Origin: Mesorhizobium_L sp035547755
Lineage (GTDB): Bacteria; Pseudomonadota; Alphaproteobacteria; Rhizobiales; Rhizobiaceae
Length of the DNA stretch: 64,000 nucleotides
Direction: 5' to 3'
Assembly: GCA_035547755.1 (NCBI GenBank)
Contig: DASZUG010000057.1
Location: 62,001 to 126,000 of the forward strand
Under the pieces are notes generated by a model. It made no database searches. It was given only the letters and a program-made list of their open reading frames with translations, and had not been told where the DNA came from. The position numbers and the translations under genes were made by a program. The first letter of the stretch is position 1, and every line of letters begins with the position of its first letter. Shown here piece after piece: positions 1 through 8,481 of the stretch.

Positions 1-1
1 T

Positions 2-661
2 TTCGGCAACCAGCATTTCAAATCCTCGACCAATCGCGCGCCGCGCCGCGCCAATCCCGGCCTGCCGGGCGAGGAACTGACGATCTGGCTGAGATTGAAG
101 CTGATCGCGGATGCCGGGCTGGTTGGCCTGCCCAATGCCGGCAAGTCGACATTCCTGGCGGCAGTGTCGGCGGCGAAACCGCGCATCGCGGATTATCCGT
201 TCACGACGCTGCACCCCAATCTCGGCGTCGCGCGCATCGACGGCCGTGAATTCGTCATCGCCGATATTCCGGGCCTCATCGAAGGCGCGCATGAGGGCGT
301 CGGCATCGGCGACCGCTTTCTCGGCCATGTCGAGCGCACGCGGGTCCTGCTGCACCTCGTCTCGGCGCGTGAGGAGAGCCCGTCCAAGGCTTACCGCACG
401 GTGCGCGGCGAACTCGAAGTCTATGGTCATGGCCTCGTCGACAAACCGGAGATCGTGGCGCTGTCGCAGGCCGATACGGTCGATCAGGCCGCGCGCAAAC
501 GCAAGGCGAATGCGCTGAAGAAGGCGTGCGGACGCGAACCGATCCTTCTTTCCGCCGTGTCTCATGAAGGCACGGAAGAGTGCCTGAGGGCGTTGGCTGC
601 CGTAATCGAGGAAGCGCGGAACGCCTCCGAAACCGTAGCCGCCGAACGAAGCGGGGCCTGA
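2..661 (+). CDS. obgE: GTPase ObgE/CgtA (5' end outside window)
   Basis: Ribosome-associated Obg GTPase involved in 50S assembly and stress control. The reading frame is open from base 2, so only the C-terminal ~219 of the usual ~340 residues are present: the last part of the glycine-rich Obg fold (ending ELTIWLRLKLIADAGLVG) and the whole G domain. G1 is GLPNAGKST, G2 lies in DYPFTTLHPNLG and G3 is DIPGLIEGA. The G4 position reads LSQAD rather than NKxD, which I recall as usual in rhizobial Obg proteins, and G5 is SAVSHEG. The internal TTG at 95 is not the real start. proB begins 2 bases after the stop, so the two are very probably co-transcribed. Confidence 0.96.
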   Translation, partial: FGNQHFKSSTNRAPRRANPGLPGEELTIWLRLKLIADAGLVGLPNAGKSTFLAAVSAAKPRIADYPFTTLHPNLGVARIDGREFVIADIPGLIEGAHEGVGIGDRFLGHVERTRVLLHLVSAREESPSKAYRTVRGELEVYGHGLVDKPEIVALSQADTVDQAARKRKANALKKACGREPILLSAVSHEGTEECLRALAAVIEEARNASETVAAERSGA

Positions 662-663
662 AA

Positions 664-1818
664 ATGGAAGGCAAAAAGCTCTCGGAGTACCGCCGCGTCG
701 TCGTCAAGGTCGGCTCGGCCTTGCTGGTCGATCGCACGAGGGGCTTGAAGCGGGCATGGCTTGCCTCCCTGGTCGACGATCTCGCTAAGCTGGCGGAGGC
801 AGGCGTCGAGGTTCTTGCGGTGTCGTCCGGCGCTATCGCGCTCGGGCGGTCGGTGCTGGGGCTTGGCAAGCGCCAGCTGAAGCTGGAGGAGAGCCAGGCC
901 TGCGCCGCGATCGGCCAGATCGCGCTCGCCAGTGCATGGTCGGAAGAACTGGACAAAAGAGGGATGAGATCGGGACAGGTGCTCGTCACGCTCGGCGACA
1001 CGGAGGAGCGGCGTCGCTATCTCAACGCGCGCGCGACGATCACGACGCTATTGAAGCTCAAGGCCGTGCCCATCATCAACGAGAACGACACGGTGGCGAC
1101 GACGGAAATCCGCTATGGCGACAATGACCGGCTGGCCGCGCGCGTCGCGACCATGATCGGCGCGGACCTTTTGGTGCTGCTTTCGGACATTGACGGGCTC
1201 TATACGGCGCCTCCGGCAATCGATCCCGATGCACGCCATATCCGTTATGTCGAAAGGATCACGCCGGAGATCGAAGCCATGGCGGGCGCGGCGGCTTCCG
1301 AGCTTTCGCGCGGCGGCATGCGGACGAAGCTCGAAGCGGGAAAGATCGCCACCGTCGCGGGGACGGCGATGATCGTGACTTCCGGCGACCGGATGCACCC
1401 GCTTTCGGCTATAGATAGGGGCGAGCGCTCGACATTCTTTCGTCCGAGCGACCATCCGGTCAAAGGCTACAAGACCTGGATCGCCGGGCAGCTTGAACCG
1501 GCCGGTCGGCTTCGTGTCGATGCCGGGGCGGTTTCGGCGCTCTTGTCGGGAAAATCGCTGCTTGCCGCCGGCGTGCGCACCGTCGAGGGCAACTTCTCGC
1601 GCGGCGATACGGTGGCGGTGCTGGGCCCCGATGGCCGCGAGGTGGCACGGGGGCTCATTGCCTATGATGCAGCGGATGCGGTAAGGATCGCCGGCCGCAA
1701 GAGCACCGAAATCGCGGCGATCCTCGGCTACGACGCGCGCGCCGCCATGGTGCACCGCGACGATCTTGTGGTATCGGGGATGCTGGATAGGATCGCCGCG
1801 GCAGCGGCCGAGGGATAG
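664..1818 (+). CDS. proB: Glutamate 5-kinase
   Basis: First step of proline synthesis: ATP-dependent phosphorylation of glutamate to gamma-glutamyl phosphate, cytosolic. The 384-residue product has an amino-acid kinase fold (VVVKVGSALLVD near the N-terminus, SSGAIALG near residue 60, INENDTV near residue 140) followed by a C-terminal PUA domain over about the last 100 residues, the long ProB type. I chose the ATG at 664, just after the obgE stop; an upstream in-frame start at 580 would lie deep in obgE. The TAG stop is directly followed by the ATG of proA (no spacer), suggesting translational coupling, as expected since the labile product is channelled to ProA. Confidence 0.97.
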   Translation: MEGKKLSEYRRVVVKVGSALLVDRTRGLKRAWLASLVDDLAKLAEAGVEVLAVSSGAIALGRSVLGLGKRQLKLEESQACAAIGQIALASAWSEELDKRGMRSGQVLVTLGDTEERRRYLNARATITTLLKLKAVPIINENDTVATTEIRYGDNDRLAARVATMIGADLLVLLSDIDGLYTAPPAIDPDARHIRYVERITPEIEAMAGAAASELSRGGMRTKLEAGKIATVAGTAMIVTSGDRMHPLSAIDRGERSTFFRPSDHPVKGYKTWIAGQLEPAGRLRVDAGAVSALLSGKSLLAAGVRTVEGNFSRGDTVAVLGPDGREVARGLIAYDAADAVRIAGRKSTEIAAILGYDARAAMVHRDDLVVSGMLDRIAAAAAEG

Positions 1819-3105
1819 ATGCTGCAAAAGGCTGCAAGACCGGGAGAAAATGTCGTCTCCCTGATGGCGGATATGGGTCATCGGGCGTGCCAGGCGGCGC
1901 GGCCGCTCGCCATCGCACCGGCCGAGCGCAAGAACGAAGCGTTGCTTGCCATGGCCGATGCCATAGTTGCGGGCGAGGCGGCCATTCTCGAAGCCAATGA
2001 AGCCGATATGGAAAAGGCGGAAAAGGCGAAGCTGCAGCCGTCTTTCCTCGACCGGCTGAAGCTGACTCCGGCGCGCATCGCGGCGATGGCCGATGGCATT
2101 CGCGCCATTGCGGAATTGAAGGACCCCGTCGGCGAGATCATCGCGGAATGGGACCGGCCGAACGGACTCCATATCGAAAGGGTGCGCACGCCGCTCGGCG
2201 TCGTCGGCGTGATCTATGAGAGCCGGCCGAATGTGACCGCCGATGCCGGCGCGCTTTGCCTCAAGGCGGGAAATGCGGTGATCCTGCGCGGCGGCTCCGA
2301 TTCGGTCAATTCCTCACGCGCCATCCATGCCTGCCTCGTCGAGGGCCTGAAAGCGACCGGACTGCCGGAAGACGCAATCCAACTGGTCCAAAGCACCGAC
2401 CGTGCGGCGGTCGGCGAGATGCTGAAGGGGCTTGACGGCGCGATCGATGTCATCATCCCGCGCGGCGGCCGCAGTCTGGTCGAGCGCGTGCAGAACGAGG
2501 CGCGCGTGCCGGTCTTCGCGCATCTGGAAGGCATCTGCCATCTCTATATCGACGGATCGGCCGATCTCGACATGGCCGTCTCCATCGCGGTGAACGCCAA
2601 GATGCGGCGGACCGGCATTTGCGGCGCGGCGGAAACGCTTCTGGTGGACCGGGCCGTCGCGGAGACGCATCTCGTGCCGATACTCACGGCCCTCGCGAAG
2701 GCCGGATGCGAAATCCGCGCCGACGAAGAAGCGCGCGCGCTTTATCCAGCGGCGCGGCCAGCGACCGAGGCGGATTGGCGCACGGAATATCTGGAGGCGA
2801 TCATTTCCGCCAAGCTGGTGGATGGCGTCGAGGGGGCGATCGTTCATATCGACCATTATTCGTCCCATCACACGGATGCAATCGTCGCGGAGAACGGTGC
2901 GGCGGTGGAGCGGTTCTTTAACGAGATCGATTCCGCCATCCTGCTGCACAACGCTTCGACACAATTTGCTGACGGCGGAGAATTCGGGATGGGGGCGGAG
3001 ATCGGTATCGCGACCGGTAAGATGCATGCACGCGGGCCGGTCGGCGTCGAACAGCTGACCTCGTTCAAATATCGCGTCCGCGGTTCCGGCCAGATCCGGC
3101 CTTGA
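1819..3105 (+). CDS. proA: Gamma-glutamyl phosphate reductase
   Basis: Second step of proline synthesis: NADPH-dependent reduction of gamma-glutamyl phosphate to glutamate semialdehyde. At 428 residues it has the normal length. The aldehyde-dehydrogenase-like catalytic cysteine is visible in RRTGICGAAE (Cys about 268). Other family signatures are YESRPNVT near residue 135 and VIPRGGRSLV near 215, plus the C-terminal GPVGVEQLTSFKY segment. It starts on the base after the proB stop and its end overlaps the proposed TTG start of nadD by four bases, so obgE-proB-proA-nadD reads as one operon, an order common in Hyphomicrobiales. Confidence 0.97.
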   Translation: MLQKAARPGENVVSLMADMGHRACQAARPLAIAPAERKNEALLAMADAIVAGEAAILEANEADMEKAEKAKLQPSFLDRLKLTPARIAAMADGIRAIAELKDPVGEIIAEWDRPNGLHIERVRTPLGVVGVIYESRPNVTADAGALCLKAGNAVILRGGSDSVNSSRAIHACLVEGLKATGLPEDAIQLVQSTDRAAVGEMLKGLDGAIDVIIPRGGRSLVERVQNEARVPVFAHLEGICHLYIDGSADLDMAVSIAVNAKMRRTGICGAAETLLVDRAVAETHLVPILTALAKAGCEIRADEEARALYPAARPATEADWRTEYLEAIISAKLVDGVEGAIVHIDHYSSHHTDAIVAENGAAVERFFNEIDSAILLHNASTQFADGGEFGMGAEIGIATGKMHARGPVGVEQLTSFKYRVRGSGQIRP

Positions 3106-3752
3106 CGACGGGGGCATGGAACCTCTCCGACGTGCCCGCGCGTTATCTTCGCATACCTCGCGCTGCCCCCGGCATGGCGATCGGGCTTTTCGGCGGCTCC
3201 TTCAATCCGCCGCATGCGGGGCATGCGCTGGTGTCGGAGATCGCCTTGCGGCGCATGCGGCTCGACCAGATCTGGTGGGTCGTCTCGCCCGGCAACCCGC
3301 TGAAGGACAGGCGCGAGCTTGCCCCGCTCGAAGAACGCATCCGGTTCTGTGAAGACATGAACGCCGACAGGCGCGTGCGGGTGACGGCCTTCGAGGCGGC
3401 GCACAATATCCGCTACACCGCCGACACGCTGGCGCTGGTGAAGAGCCGCAATCCGGGGGTGGATTTCGTCTGGATCATGGGCGCCGACAGCCTGCGCGAC
3501 TTCCATCGCTGGCAGCGCTGGCGCGAGATCGCGCTGACTTTCCCGATCGCGGTCGTGGATCGGCCGGGATCGACGCTTTCCTTCCTTTCGTCGGTCATGG
3601 CCAAGACTTTCGACTATGCCCGCGTCGATGAGCGGCAGGCGTTCCTGCTGGCGCGCATGAAGCCGCCGGCATGGACCTTCATCCACGGTCCGCGCTCCTC
3701 GCTCTCATCCACCGCCATCCGCAATGGCCACGAGAAAGAAAGCCATCAGTAG
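3102..3752 (+). CDS. nadD: Nicotinate-nucleotide adenylyltransferase
   Basis: Transfers AMP from ATP to nicotinate mononucleotide in NAD synthesis. The nucleotidyltransferase signature GGSFNPPHAGH (HxGH) lies around residues 29-39 and the C-terminal SSTAIR motif, the ISSTxIR equivalent, is near residue 204. The start is uncertain: TTG 3102 overlaps the proA stop, GTG 3132 and ATG 3174 are alternatives in the same frame. The residues RYLRIPRAAPGM before the core resemble the N-termini of rhizobial NadD as I remember them, which favours one of the upstream starts. In many relatives rsfS follows directly; here a transporter gene sits in between. Confidence 0.94.
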   Translation: MTTGAWNLSDVPARYLRIPRAAPGMAIGLFGGSFNPPHAGHALVSEIALRRMRLDQIWWVVSPGNPLKDRRELAPLEERIRFCEDMNADRRVRVTAFEAAHNIRYTADTLALVKSRNPGVDFVWIMGADSLRDFHRWQRWREIALTFPIAVVDRPGSTLSFLSSVMAKTFDYARVDERQAFLLARMKPPAWTFIHGPRSSLSSTAIRNGHEKESHQ

Positions 3753-3857
3753 GTCGCCGGCCATTCTCCTTTGATCCAGTGTCCCTAATCTGCCGGTCCA
3801 CCGCGGGTGTGTCGCTTTTACGGGCGTTGAACCAGGGATTTGCGGCAGGATGGGGTA

Positions 3858-5177
3858 ATGACGCTTCCCGATTACAAATCCTTTCCGGACGAATTCGGCC
3901 TGCGCCACAGCGAGCCGCCGGCGCCGATGCTTGCGATTGCGAGCGTCATCGCCGCCATGGGTCTGGTCGCGGTCGGAAACGGCCTGCTCTTCGCCTATAT
4001 TCCGGTGCGCCTCGGGGCCGACGGCTTTTCGCCGACATGGGCCGGCGCGATCCTGACGGGGCTGTCCGCCGGCGGCATGGCCGGTTGCCTGCTGACGGGA
4101 CCGCTCGTTCGTCGGGTTGGCCATGCGCGGGCCTTCATGACGTTTGCAGCCATGATCATCCTCTCCAACGCGGCTGTGGGGGCCGGCTCGCATCCGCTCG
4201 TCTGGCTCGCGGCGCGGGCGCTTTACGGCTTCGCCATCAACGGCTTGTTCATCGTCGCGCAAAGTTGGCTGAACGACGCCGTCGAGAACAGCATTCGCGG
4301 TCGTGTCATGGCGACCTTTTACGTTGCCTATGAAGTCGGGCTCGGACTCGGAAGCTTTTCCCTGCAATTCGTCGATCTTGAAACGGCCGGCGCGCCGATG
4401 ATCGGCATCGTCTTCGCCGCACTGTCGATATTGCCGGTGGGAATGACGCGGCTAAGGCCGCCCAAGGCGCCGGAAAAGGCGGCGGTGGCACTTGTCCGTG
4501 CGTGGAAAATATCGCCTGTCGGCGTCGCGGGCATGCTGGCGGTCGGCGGGCTTTCGATGCTGGTGTGGGGCTTCGCGCCGATCCACGCCACGGCCATCGG
4601 GTTTTCGCAGGCTGAGGTCGCGACGCTGCTGTTCGCCATGCCGGCCGGAACGCTCTTCATGCAGATCCCTCTCGGCTGGATCTCCGACAGGACGGATCGC
4701 CGGCTCGTCATCATCGGAACTTCTGTTCTCGTCATGGTCGGGGGGTTTGCGGCGAGTGGGGCGGACGGCAAGTCGTTCGCCCTCATGCTCGTCATTTATC
4801 TTTTCTGGAGCGGCGCGACGGAATCGATCTATTCGCTGTCGAGCGCCCATGCCAACGACCGCGCGGAAAAGGACGATCTCGTCACGCTGGCGAGCACGAT
4901 GCTGTTTTCATGGTCACTTTCCGGCACGGTGGTGCCGGCGGTCGCAACGGCGCTGATGGTAGTCTGGGGAACGGATGTGTTCATGTATCTGGCGATCGGC
5001 ATCGCCGGCATTTTCTCTCTCTTCGTCGCCTGGCGGGCGGCTCGGACGCAGCCGGCCGAAAGTACTTCGAGCTTCCCGCCAATGACGGCGCAGGCGCCGC
5101 TGCCCGTCGAACTCGCCTTCACCGGCGATGAGCCGCGGCCGGCGGCAAACGAGAACCGGGCGGAAGATCAAAGCTGA
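3858..5177 (+). CDS. MFS transporter, YcaD-like
   Basis: Predicted inner-membrane permease of 439 residues with about twelve hydrophobic segments; substrate unknown. After a short cytosolic lead, the first helices (AIASVIAAMGLVAVGNGLLF) begin near residue 28; an MFS-like loop (TGPLVRRVGHARAF) follows helix 3, and a second half begins near residue 215 with its own loop GWISDRTDRRL. The overall pattern recalls the YcaD/UMF2 group. I chose ATG 3858 because it is preceded by AGGATGGGG; a TTG at 3840 is the alternative. About 105 bases separate it from nadD, so it may have its own promoter. The cytosolic C-terminal tail is Pro/Ala-rich. Confidence 0.85.
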   Translation: MTLPDYKSFPDEFGLRHSEPPAPMLAIASVIAAMGLVAVGNGLLFAYIPVRLGADGFSPTWAGAILTGLSAGGMAGCLLTGPLVRRVGHARAFMTFAAMIILSNAAVGAGSHPLVWLAARALYGFAINGLFIVAQSWLNDAVENSIRGRVMATFYVAYEVGLGLGSFSLQFVDLETAGAPMIGIVFAALSILPVGMTRLRPPKAPEKAAVALVRAWKISPVGVAGMLAVGGLSMLVWGFAPIHATAIGFSQAEVATLLFAMPAGTLFMQIPLGWISDRTDRRLVIIGTSVLVMVGGFAASGADGKSFALMLVIYLFWSGATESIYSLSSAHANDRAEKDDLVTLASTMLFSWSLSGTVVPAVATALMVVWGTDVFMYLAIGIAGIFSLFVAWRAARTQPAESTSSFPPMTAQAPLPVELAFTGDEPRPAANENRAEDQS

Positions 5178-5229
5178 CCGGAGAAGACAGTATACTTCAT
5201 GAAGGATATGACGCTTCCAATAGGCTGTC

Positions 5230-5259
5230 TTGAAACTGTCAGCGGAGTCTGCCTATTTA
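5230..5259 (+). promoter_or_regulatory. Candidate sigma-70 promoter for rsfS
   Basis: TTGAAA at 5230-5235 and TATTTA at 5254-5259 are separated by 18 bases, a good housekeeping promoter match for this GC-rich genome. It would place the transcript start near 5266, downstream of the TTG at 5230 that opens the longest rsfS frame and so arguing against that start. Prediction from consensus only. Confidence 0.4.
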
Positions 5260-5316
5260 TATGGCGATGTCGGTGAATCGGCATCTTGGCTTGTTCTTGT
5301 TCTGAAAGGGAAAACA

Positions 5317-5721
5317 CTGAGAACAGCACTCACGAAGAAGGCGGATTTCGCGCCTTCGCCGGCCGTGACGAGCCGCAACGACCCGTCCGTGGCCCTCAAG
5401 ACGGTTCTTGAAAGTCTCGAAGACTCCAAGGCCGAAAACATCGTCTCCATCGACATCCAGAAGAAGTCCAGTCTCGGCGACTATATGGTGGTAGCGTCCG
5501 GCCGGTCGCATCGTCATGTCGCGGCCGTGGCCGACAACCTCCTGAAGGTGCTGAAAGAAAACGGCGCGACGGCGCGTGTGGAAGGTCTTTCCGGCGCCGA
5601 TTGGGTGTTGATCGACGCTGGCGACGTCATCGTCCACGTCTTCCGGCCCGAAATCCGTGATTTCTACGGACTGGAGAAGATGTGGCAGGCGCCGGACCTC
5701 GAGGAAGAAACGCTTCATTGA
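5317..5721 (+). CDS. rsfS: Ribosome silencing factor RsfS (Iojap/YbeB family)
   Basis: Binds uL14 on the 50S subunit and blocks subunit joining under starvation. The Oligomerization/DUF143 domain is complete: LESLEDSKAENIVSIDI, then GDYMVVASGRSHRHV, DWVLIDAGDVIVHVF and the terminal FYGLEKMW segment. There is no in-frame ATG before the domain. Candidates are CTG 5317 with GAAAGGG six bases upstream, GTG 5365, and TTG 5230, which would lie inside the predicted promoter; I give CTG 5317 (134 residues) as most consistent, but the start is uncertain. rlmH follows after 83 bases, the normal partner of rsfS. Confidence 0.9.
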   Translation: MRTALTKKADFAPSPAVTSRNDPSVALKTVLESLEDSKAENIVSIDIQKKSSLGDYMVVASGRSHRHVAAVADNLLKVLKENGATARVEGLSGADWVLIDAGDVIVHVFRPEIRDFYGLEKMWQAPDLEEETLH

Positions 5722-5804
5722 ACGTTCGTCGGTCAGCCTGAGCGTTGATCTTAATCGGATCATCCTTGCAACTTGTGCTGGCCGAATGAACTGACAGGCG
5801 GACG

Positions 5805-6287
5805 ATGCGGGTTGTGGTTCACGCTGTGGGCCGGATGAAAGCCGGCCCCGAGAGAGAGCTTGCGCAGCGCTATTTCGACCGATTCGGCAAAAGCGGCGGC
5901 GCGGTCGGGCTGGAATTTTCAAGCGTGATCGAGACACCGGAAGGGCGCGCTTCAGACGCGGCGTCGCGCAAGACCGAGGAGGCCGGGAAAGCCCTCGCCC
6001 ACGTCGATGACAATTCGGTGCTGGTGCTCCTGGACGAGAGGGGTAAGTCCCTCTCATCGGAAGATTTCGCGGCGCGTATCGTGCGCTACCGCGACGACGG
6101 ACGGAAAAGCGTCCTGTTCGCGATCGGCGGTCCGGACGGTCATGACGAGCAATTACGACTAAAAGCCGATCTCGTCATTTCCTTCGGTGCGGCGACATGG
6201 CCGCATCAATTGGTCCGCGTGATGCTGGCCGAGCAGCTTTACCGGGTGGCCACCATCCTTGCCGGCCACCCCTATCACAGGGGGTAA
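5805..6287 (+). CDS. rlmH: 23S rRNA (pseudouridine1915-N3)-methyltransferase RlmH
   Basis: SPOUT methyltransferase that methylates pseudouridine 1915 in helix 69 of 23S rRNA on assembled 70S ribosomes. At 160 residues it has the usual length. The trefoil-knot SAM motifs are clear: VLVLLDERGKSLSSEDFA in the middle, FAIGGPDGH near residue 110, and the C-terminal FGAATWPHQLVRVMLAEQLYRA-like region ending in HPYHRG. Start ATG 5805. In many rhizobia the next genes are envC-, ctpA- and rppH-like; here a convergent gene on the other strand ends 7 bases downstream. Confidence 0.96.
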   Translation: MRVVVHAVGRMKAGPERELAQRYFDRFGKSGGAVGLEFSSVIETPEGRASDAASRKTEEAGKALAHVDDNSVLVLLDERGKSLSSEDFAARIVRYRDDGRKSVLFAIGGPDGHDEQLRLKADLVISFGAATWPHQLVRVMLAEQLYRVATILAGHPYHRG

Positions 6288-6294
6288 ACTCGAC

Positions 6295-7692
6295 TCACCT
6301 CGTCAGCACCAGCTGTTTCTGCAGATCGGCGACGATCTGTTTGAAGGTCGCGTCCAGATCGTCGTTGTCGGTGGCTTCATAGAAATATTTTACGGTGGGC
6401 GTATCCGGGGAGGCGCAGTCCTTCAACACGTCCTTTGCGTCCGAATCACCACCGCGGAGGCCGAAACCGATGGTAAAGATCTGGATGCCCTCTCTTTTCA
6501 TTGCCGAACAGAGCGTGGTTGCAGCTGTGTTCGATTCCGTTACCTGGTTATTGATCTCCGAGGCGCGCTTCGCGTCGAAATAGGCGGTGTTGAACAGGCC
6601 GTCGGTCATCAGGATCATGACCTTCGTCACCTTGTCACGATTGTAGGCGGCCGGGACCGACGCCGCAGGCAATACACTGCTCCAATAAGGTGAAAGCATG
6701 TACCAGCCCCATTGCACGCCGATGTGGCCCGCTGTGAAGCCGCCTGGCGTGAATTGGCCGATCATGTCCGTCAGCTTTGTTTCATCAGTGGTGAGAGGCA
6801 CCAGCGCTGCCGAGGGGCAATTATTCCTGGCAAGGAGCAGGTCGCGATGGACCATCGAAACATCCGGCCCGATATCGGTATATTGGTTGTCGCCCTTGCG
6901 TTCGGTCGCGCAATTGTCCGGACGTCGCGCATAAGAAGCGGGAAGCGCAGTGCCGTTGCCCAAATCCCTCTTGCGATCGGCTTGCGTCTTTTCAACGAAC
7001 ACGCTCGACGATGCCAATGAAGAGCCGACATTGACCGAGTCGGCATAGGGAACGACAGCGACCTTGACGCGCGGATTGTCCTGATTCTGCCCGTCTAGAA
7101 GTTCATGAACGGCATCGGTCGCTGCTATTTTCAGCCCGCTGATCTTGCTGCTGCCCCCTTTGCGGCCGGTCGCGCTTTCCGCCATCGACCCCGTGACGTC
7201 GAGCACCATGGACACTTCCATCGACTGGTCCGAATATTTCGCCGCCGATGCGACCTCGACCTTGTACACGGATGAACCGCTGAAGACGGGAAAGAGCATG
7301 GCGATATCGACGCTGGCCGCAGCGGAGACCGTTTTCGAGCCCTGATCGACATTGAGCTGATCGAGGGAAATCTTGTCGGCGGAAGCGAAGCCGGTTCCGC
7401 CATTCGCCGTTAGGAAGGCCGTCACGGTCGGCTTCGCATTTTGCGGCTTGATGATCCCCGTCGTCAGGTCGCGGGCGGTCGAGGTGACAGCGGCGTCGAG
7501 CGCCTGCTGCAGGTTCGAGCGTGTCAGCGCTATTTCGACGGTGTTGATCGAAAGTCCCGCGGCGAGCATCAGAACCGTCAGGATGGCGGCTGTGATGACC
7601 GCGAAATTTCCCTGTTCCGACGCCGCAAATGCCGTCGTCTTGTCCCTAAAACACCTGAACCCCCGCATCGCTTTCCCCGTTCTCGCAATCAA
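6295..7692 (-). CDS. TadE/TadG-like protein with von Willebrand factor A domain
   Basis: Predicted membrane-anchored surface or pilus-associated protein of 465 residues. The N-terminus resembles TadE/TadG pilus proteins: a short basic cytosolic part, then a hydrophobic helix (NFAVITAAILTVLMLAAGLS) starting near residue 29 and a long alpha-helical segment with the typical LQQALDAAV. A vWA domain follows from about residue 155 with the metal-site motif DVTGSM (a DxSxS variant in which Thr replaces the first Ser) and a later ILMTDG strand; a Ser/Asn/Gly-containing loop region separates them. Adhesive or assembly functions are known for such proteins, but no other tad/flp genes are in the window, so the role is unknown. 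It converges on rlmH. Confidence 0.85.
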   Translation of the reverse strand: MIARTGKAMRGFRCFRDKTTAFAASEQGNFAVITAAILTVLMLAAGLSINTVEIALTRSNLQQALDAAVTSTARDLTTGIIKPQNAKPTVTAFLTANGGTGFASADKISLDQLNVDQGSKTVSAAASVDIAMLFPVFSGSSVYKVEVASAAKYSDQSMEVSMVLDVTGSMAESATGRKGGSSKISGLKIAATDAVHELLDGQNQDNPRVKVAVVPYADSVNVGSSLASSSVFVEKTQADRKRDLGNGTALPASYARRPDNCATERKGDNQYTDIGPDVSMVHRDLLLARNNCPSAALVPLTTDETKLTDMIGQFTPGGFTAGHIGVQWGWYMLSPYWSSVLPAASVPAAYNRDKVTKVMILMTDGLFNTAYFDAKRASEINNQVTESNTAATTLCSAMKREGIQIFTIGFGLRGGDSDAKDVLKDCASPDTPTVKYFYEATDNDDLDATFKQIVADLQKQLVLTR

Positions 7693-7850
7693 AAATCTCG
7701 AAACGCGAAACGGATTGCAGGAAGGATGCCGGGCGGGAGCTTGCCGGGCTCCGGCTTAGTGGCAGCGTCGCTAGTCGCTTGATTTTGCTGAATCGGCCTG
7801 ATCGAGATGGTTGAGAAATTCTTGACGACAGCGCGATCGCGGCCACTCCG

Positions 7851-7865
7851 TTAACGGGTCGTCAA
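7851..7865 (-). promoter_or_regulatory. Imperfect CtrA-like box upstream of the TadE/vWA gene
   Basis: TTAA at 7851-7854 and TCAA at 7862-7865 are seven bases apart; on the minus strand this reads TTGA-N7-TTAA followed by C, one mismatch from the CtrA consensus. It lies about 160 bases before the TadE/vWA start in the 262-base gap 7693-7954, which otherwise holds only two direct copies of TTTGGAACA (7914 and 7943 regions) and no convincing gene. A single-mismatch site has a fair chance of being random. Confidence 0.25.
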
Positions 7866-7954
7866 GCATTGCCCTGAAGGGAGATGCGCCAAGACGAGAC
7901 ATTGTCCCGGTTTGGAACAGGTCGAAGGCAAGGTCGCGATTTGGAACAATGATT

Positions 7955-8413
7955 TCAGCCGCAATAGGGCTGGCGATGGCCTCCGTGATAGGGGCGGACC
8001 AGCGCCTCACTGAGGAGGGCAGGGCCGATCTCGTCTCCGGAGGGCGTCTTCACGTCGGCGAGGACACGGCCGTAATATTTGCCGCCGCCGATATTGGAGA
8101 TCAAAACGGAATCACCGCCGAGAAGCTGGATCAGGCGATCGCGCGCTTTTTCGGCGGCAGCTCGTTCCGCCAGGCAGCGGCTATGGATTTCCGGCGCATC
8201 GATGCCGCGAATCCTGATGCTGACCTCTACCGTCTCTCCCGGCCAGACATGGGCGTCGGCAACGAAGGTGTCGCCGTCGATAACACGCAGGATCGTCGCC
8301 CAGACCGGGCCTGCGACGACTTCCCTTGCGCTCGCCGATAACGTGGTCAGGAGACCGAGAAATGCCGGAGCCAACCAGCATCCAACCCGAAAAGGAAAGG
8401 AATCATGCCTCAT
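7955..8413 (-). CDS. Secreted thermonuclease-like (SNase) protein
   Basis: Predicted exported staphylococcal-nuclease-fold protein of 152 residues. A signal peptide (MRHDSFPFRVGCWLAPAFLG, cleavage near SASA) precedes the domain. Family motifs seen are VIDGDTFVAD, IRIRGIDAPEI with the Asp/Arg pair, and RVLADV near KYYGRVL, matching positions that bind calcium and contact the scissile phosphate in staphylococcal nuclease. I chose ATG 8413 rather than the upstream in-frame start at 8515, because the signal peptide begins there. The C-terminus is short and ends in HRQPYCG. Such small thermonuclease-like proteins are common in Hyphomicrobiales; activity on nucleic acid is inferred only. Confidence 0.87.
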   Translation of the reverse strand: MRHDSFPFRVGCWLAPAFLGLLTTLSASAREVVAGPVWATILRVIDGDTFVADAHVWPGETVEVSIRIRGIDAPEIHSRCLAERAAAEKARDRLIQLLGGDSVLISNIGGGKYYGRVLADVKTPSGDEIGPALLSEALVRPYHGGHRQPYCG

Positions 8414-8481
8414 GAAGAGGTATTTATTCCTATTTCGGGATATGTTCAAGCGCACCGGTTGGTGCGCATCCTTTGGATGCG

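Noticed and set aside
1..661. Obg G4 motif reading SQAD as a sign of a defective GTPase
   Set aside because: I recall the same substitution in other rhizobial Obg proteins, and all other G motifs are intact, so it is a lineage feature.
7771..8010. 79-codon minus-strand frame downstream of the nuclease gene
   Set aside because: Overlaps the nuclease C-terminus in another frame, has no SD and no recognisable features.
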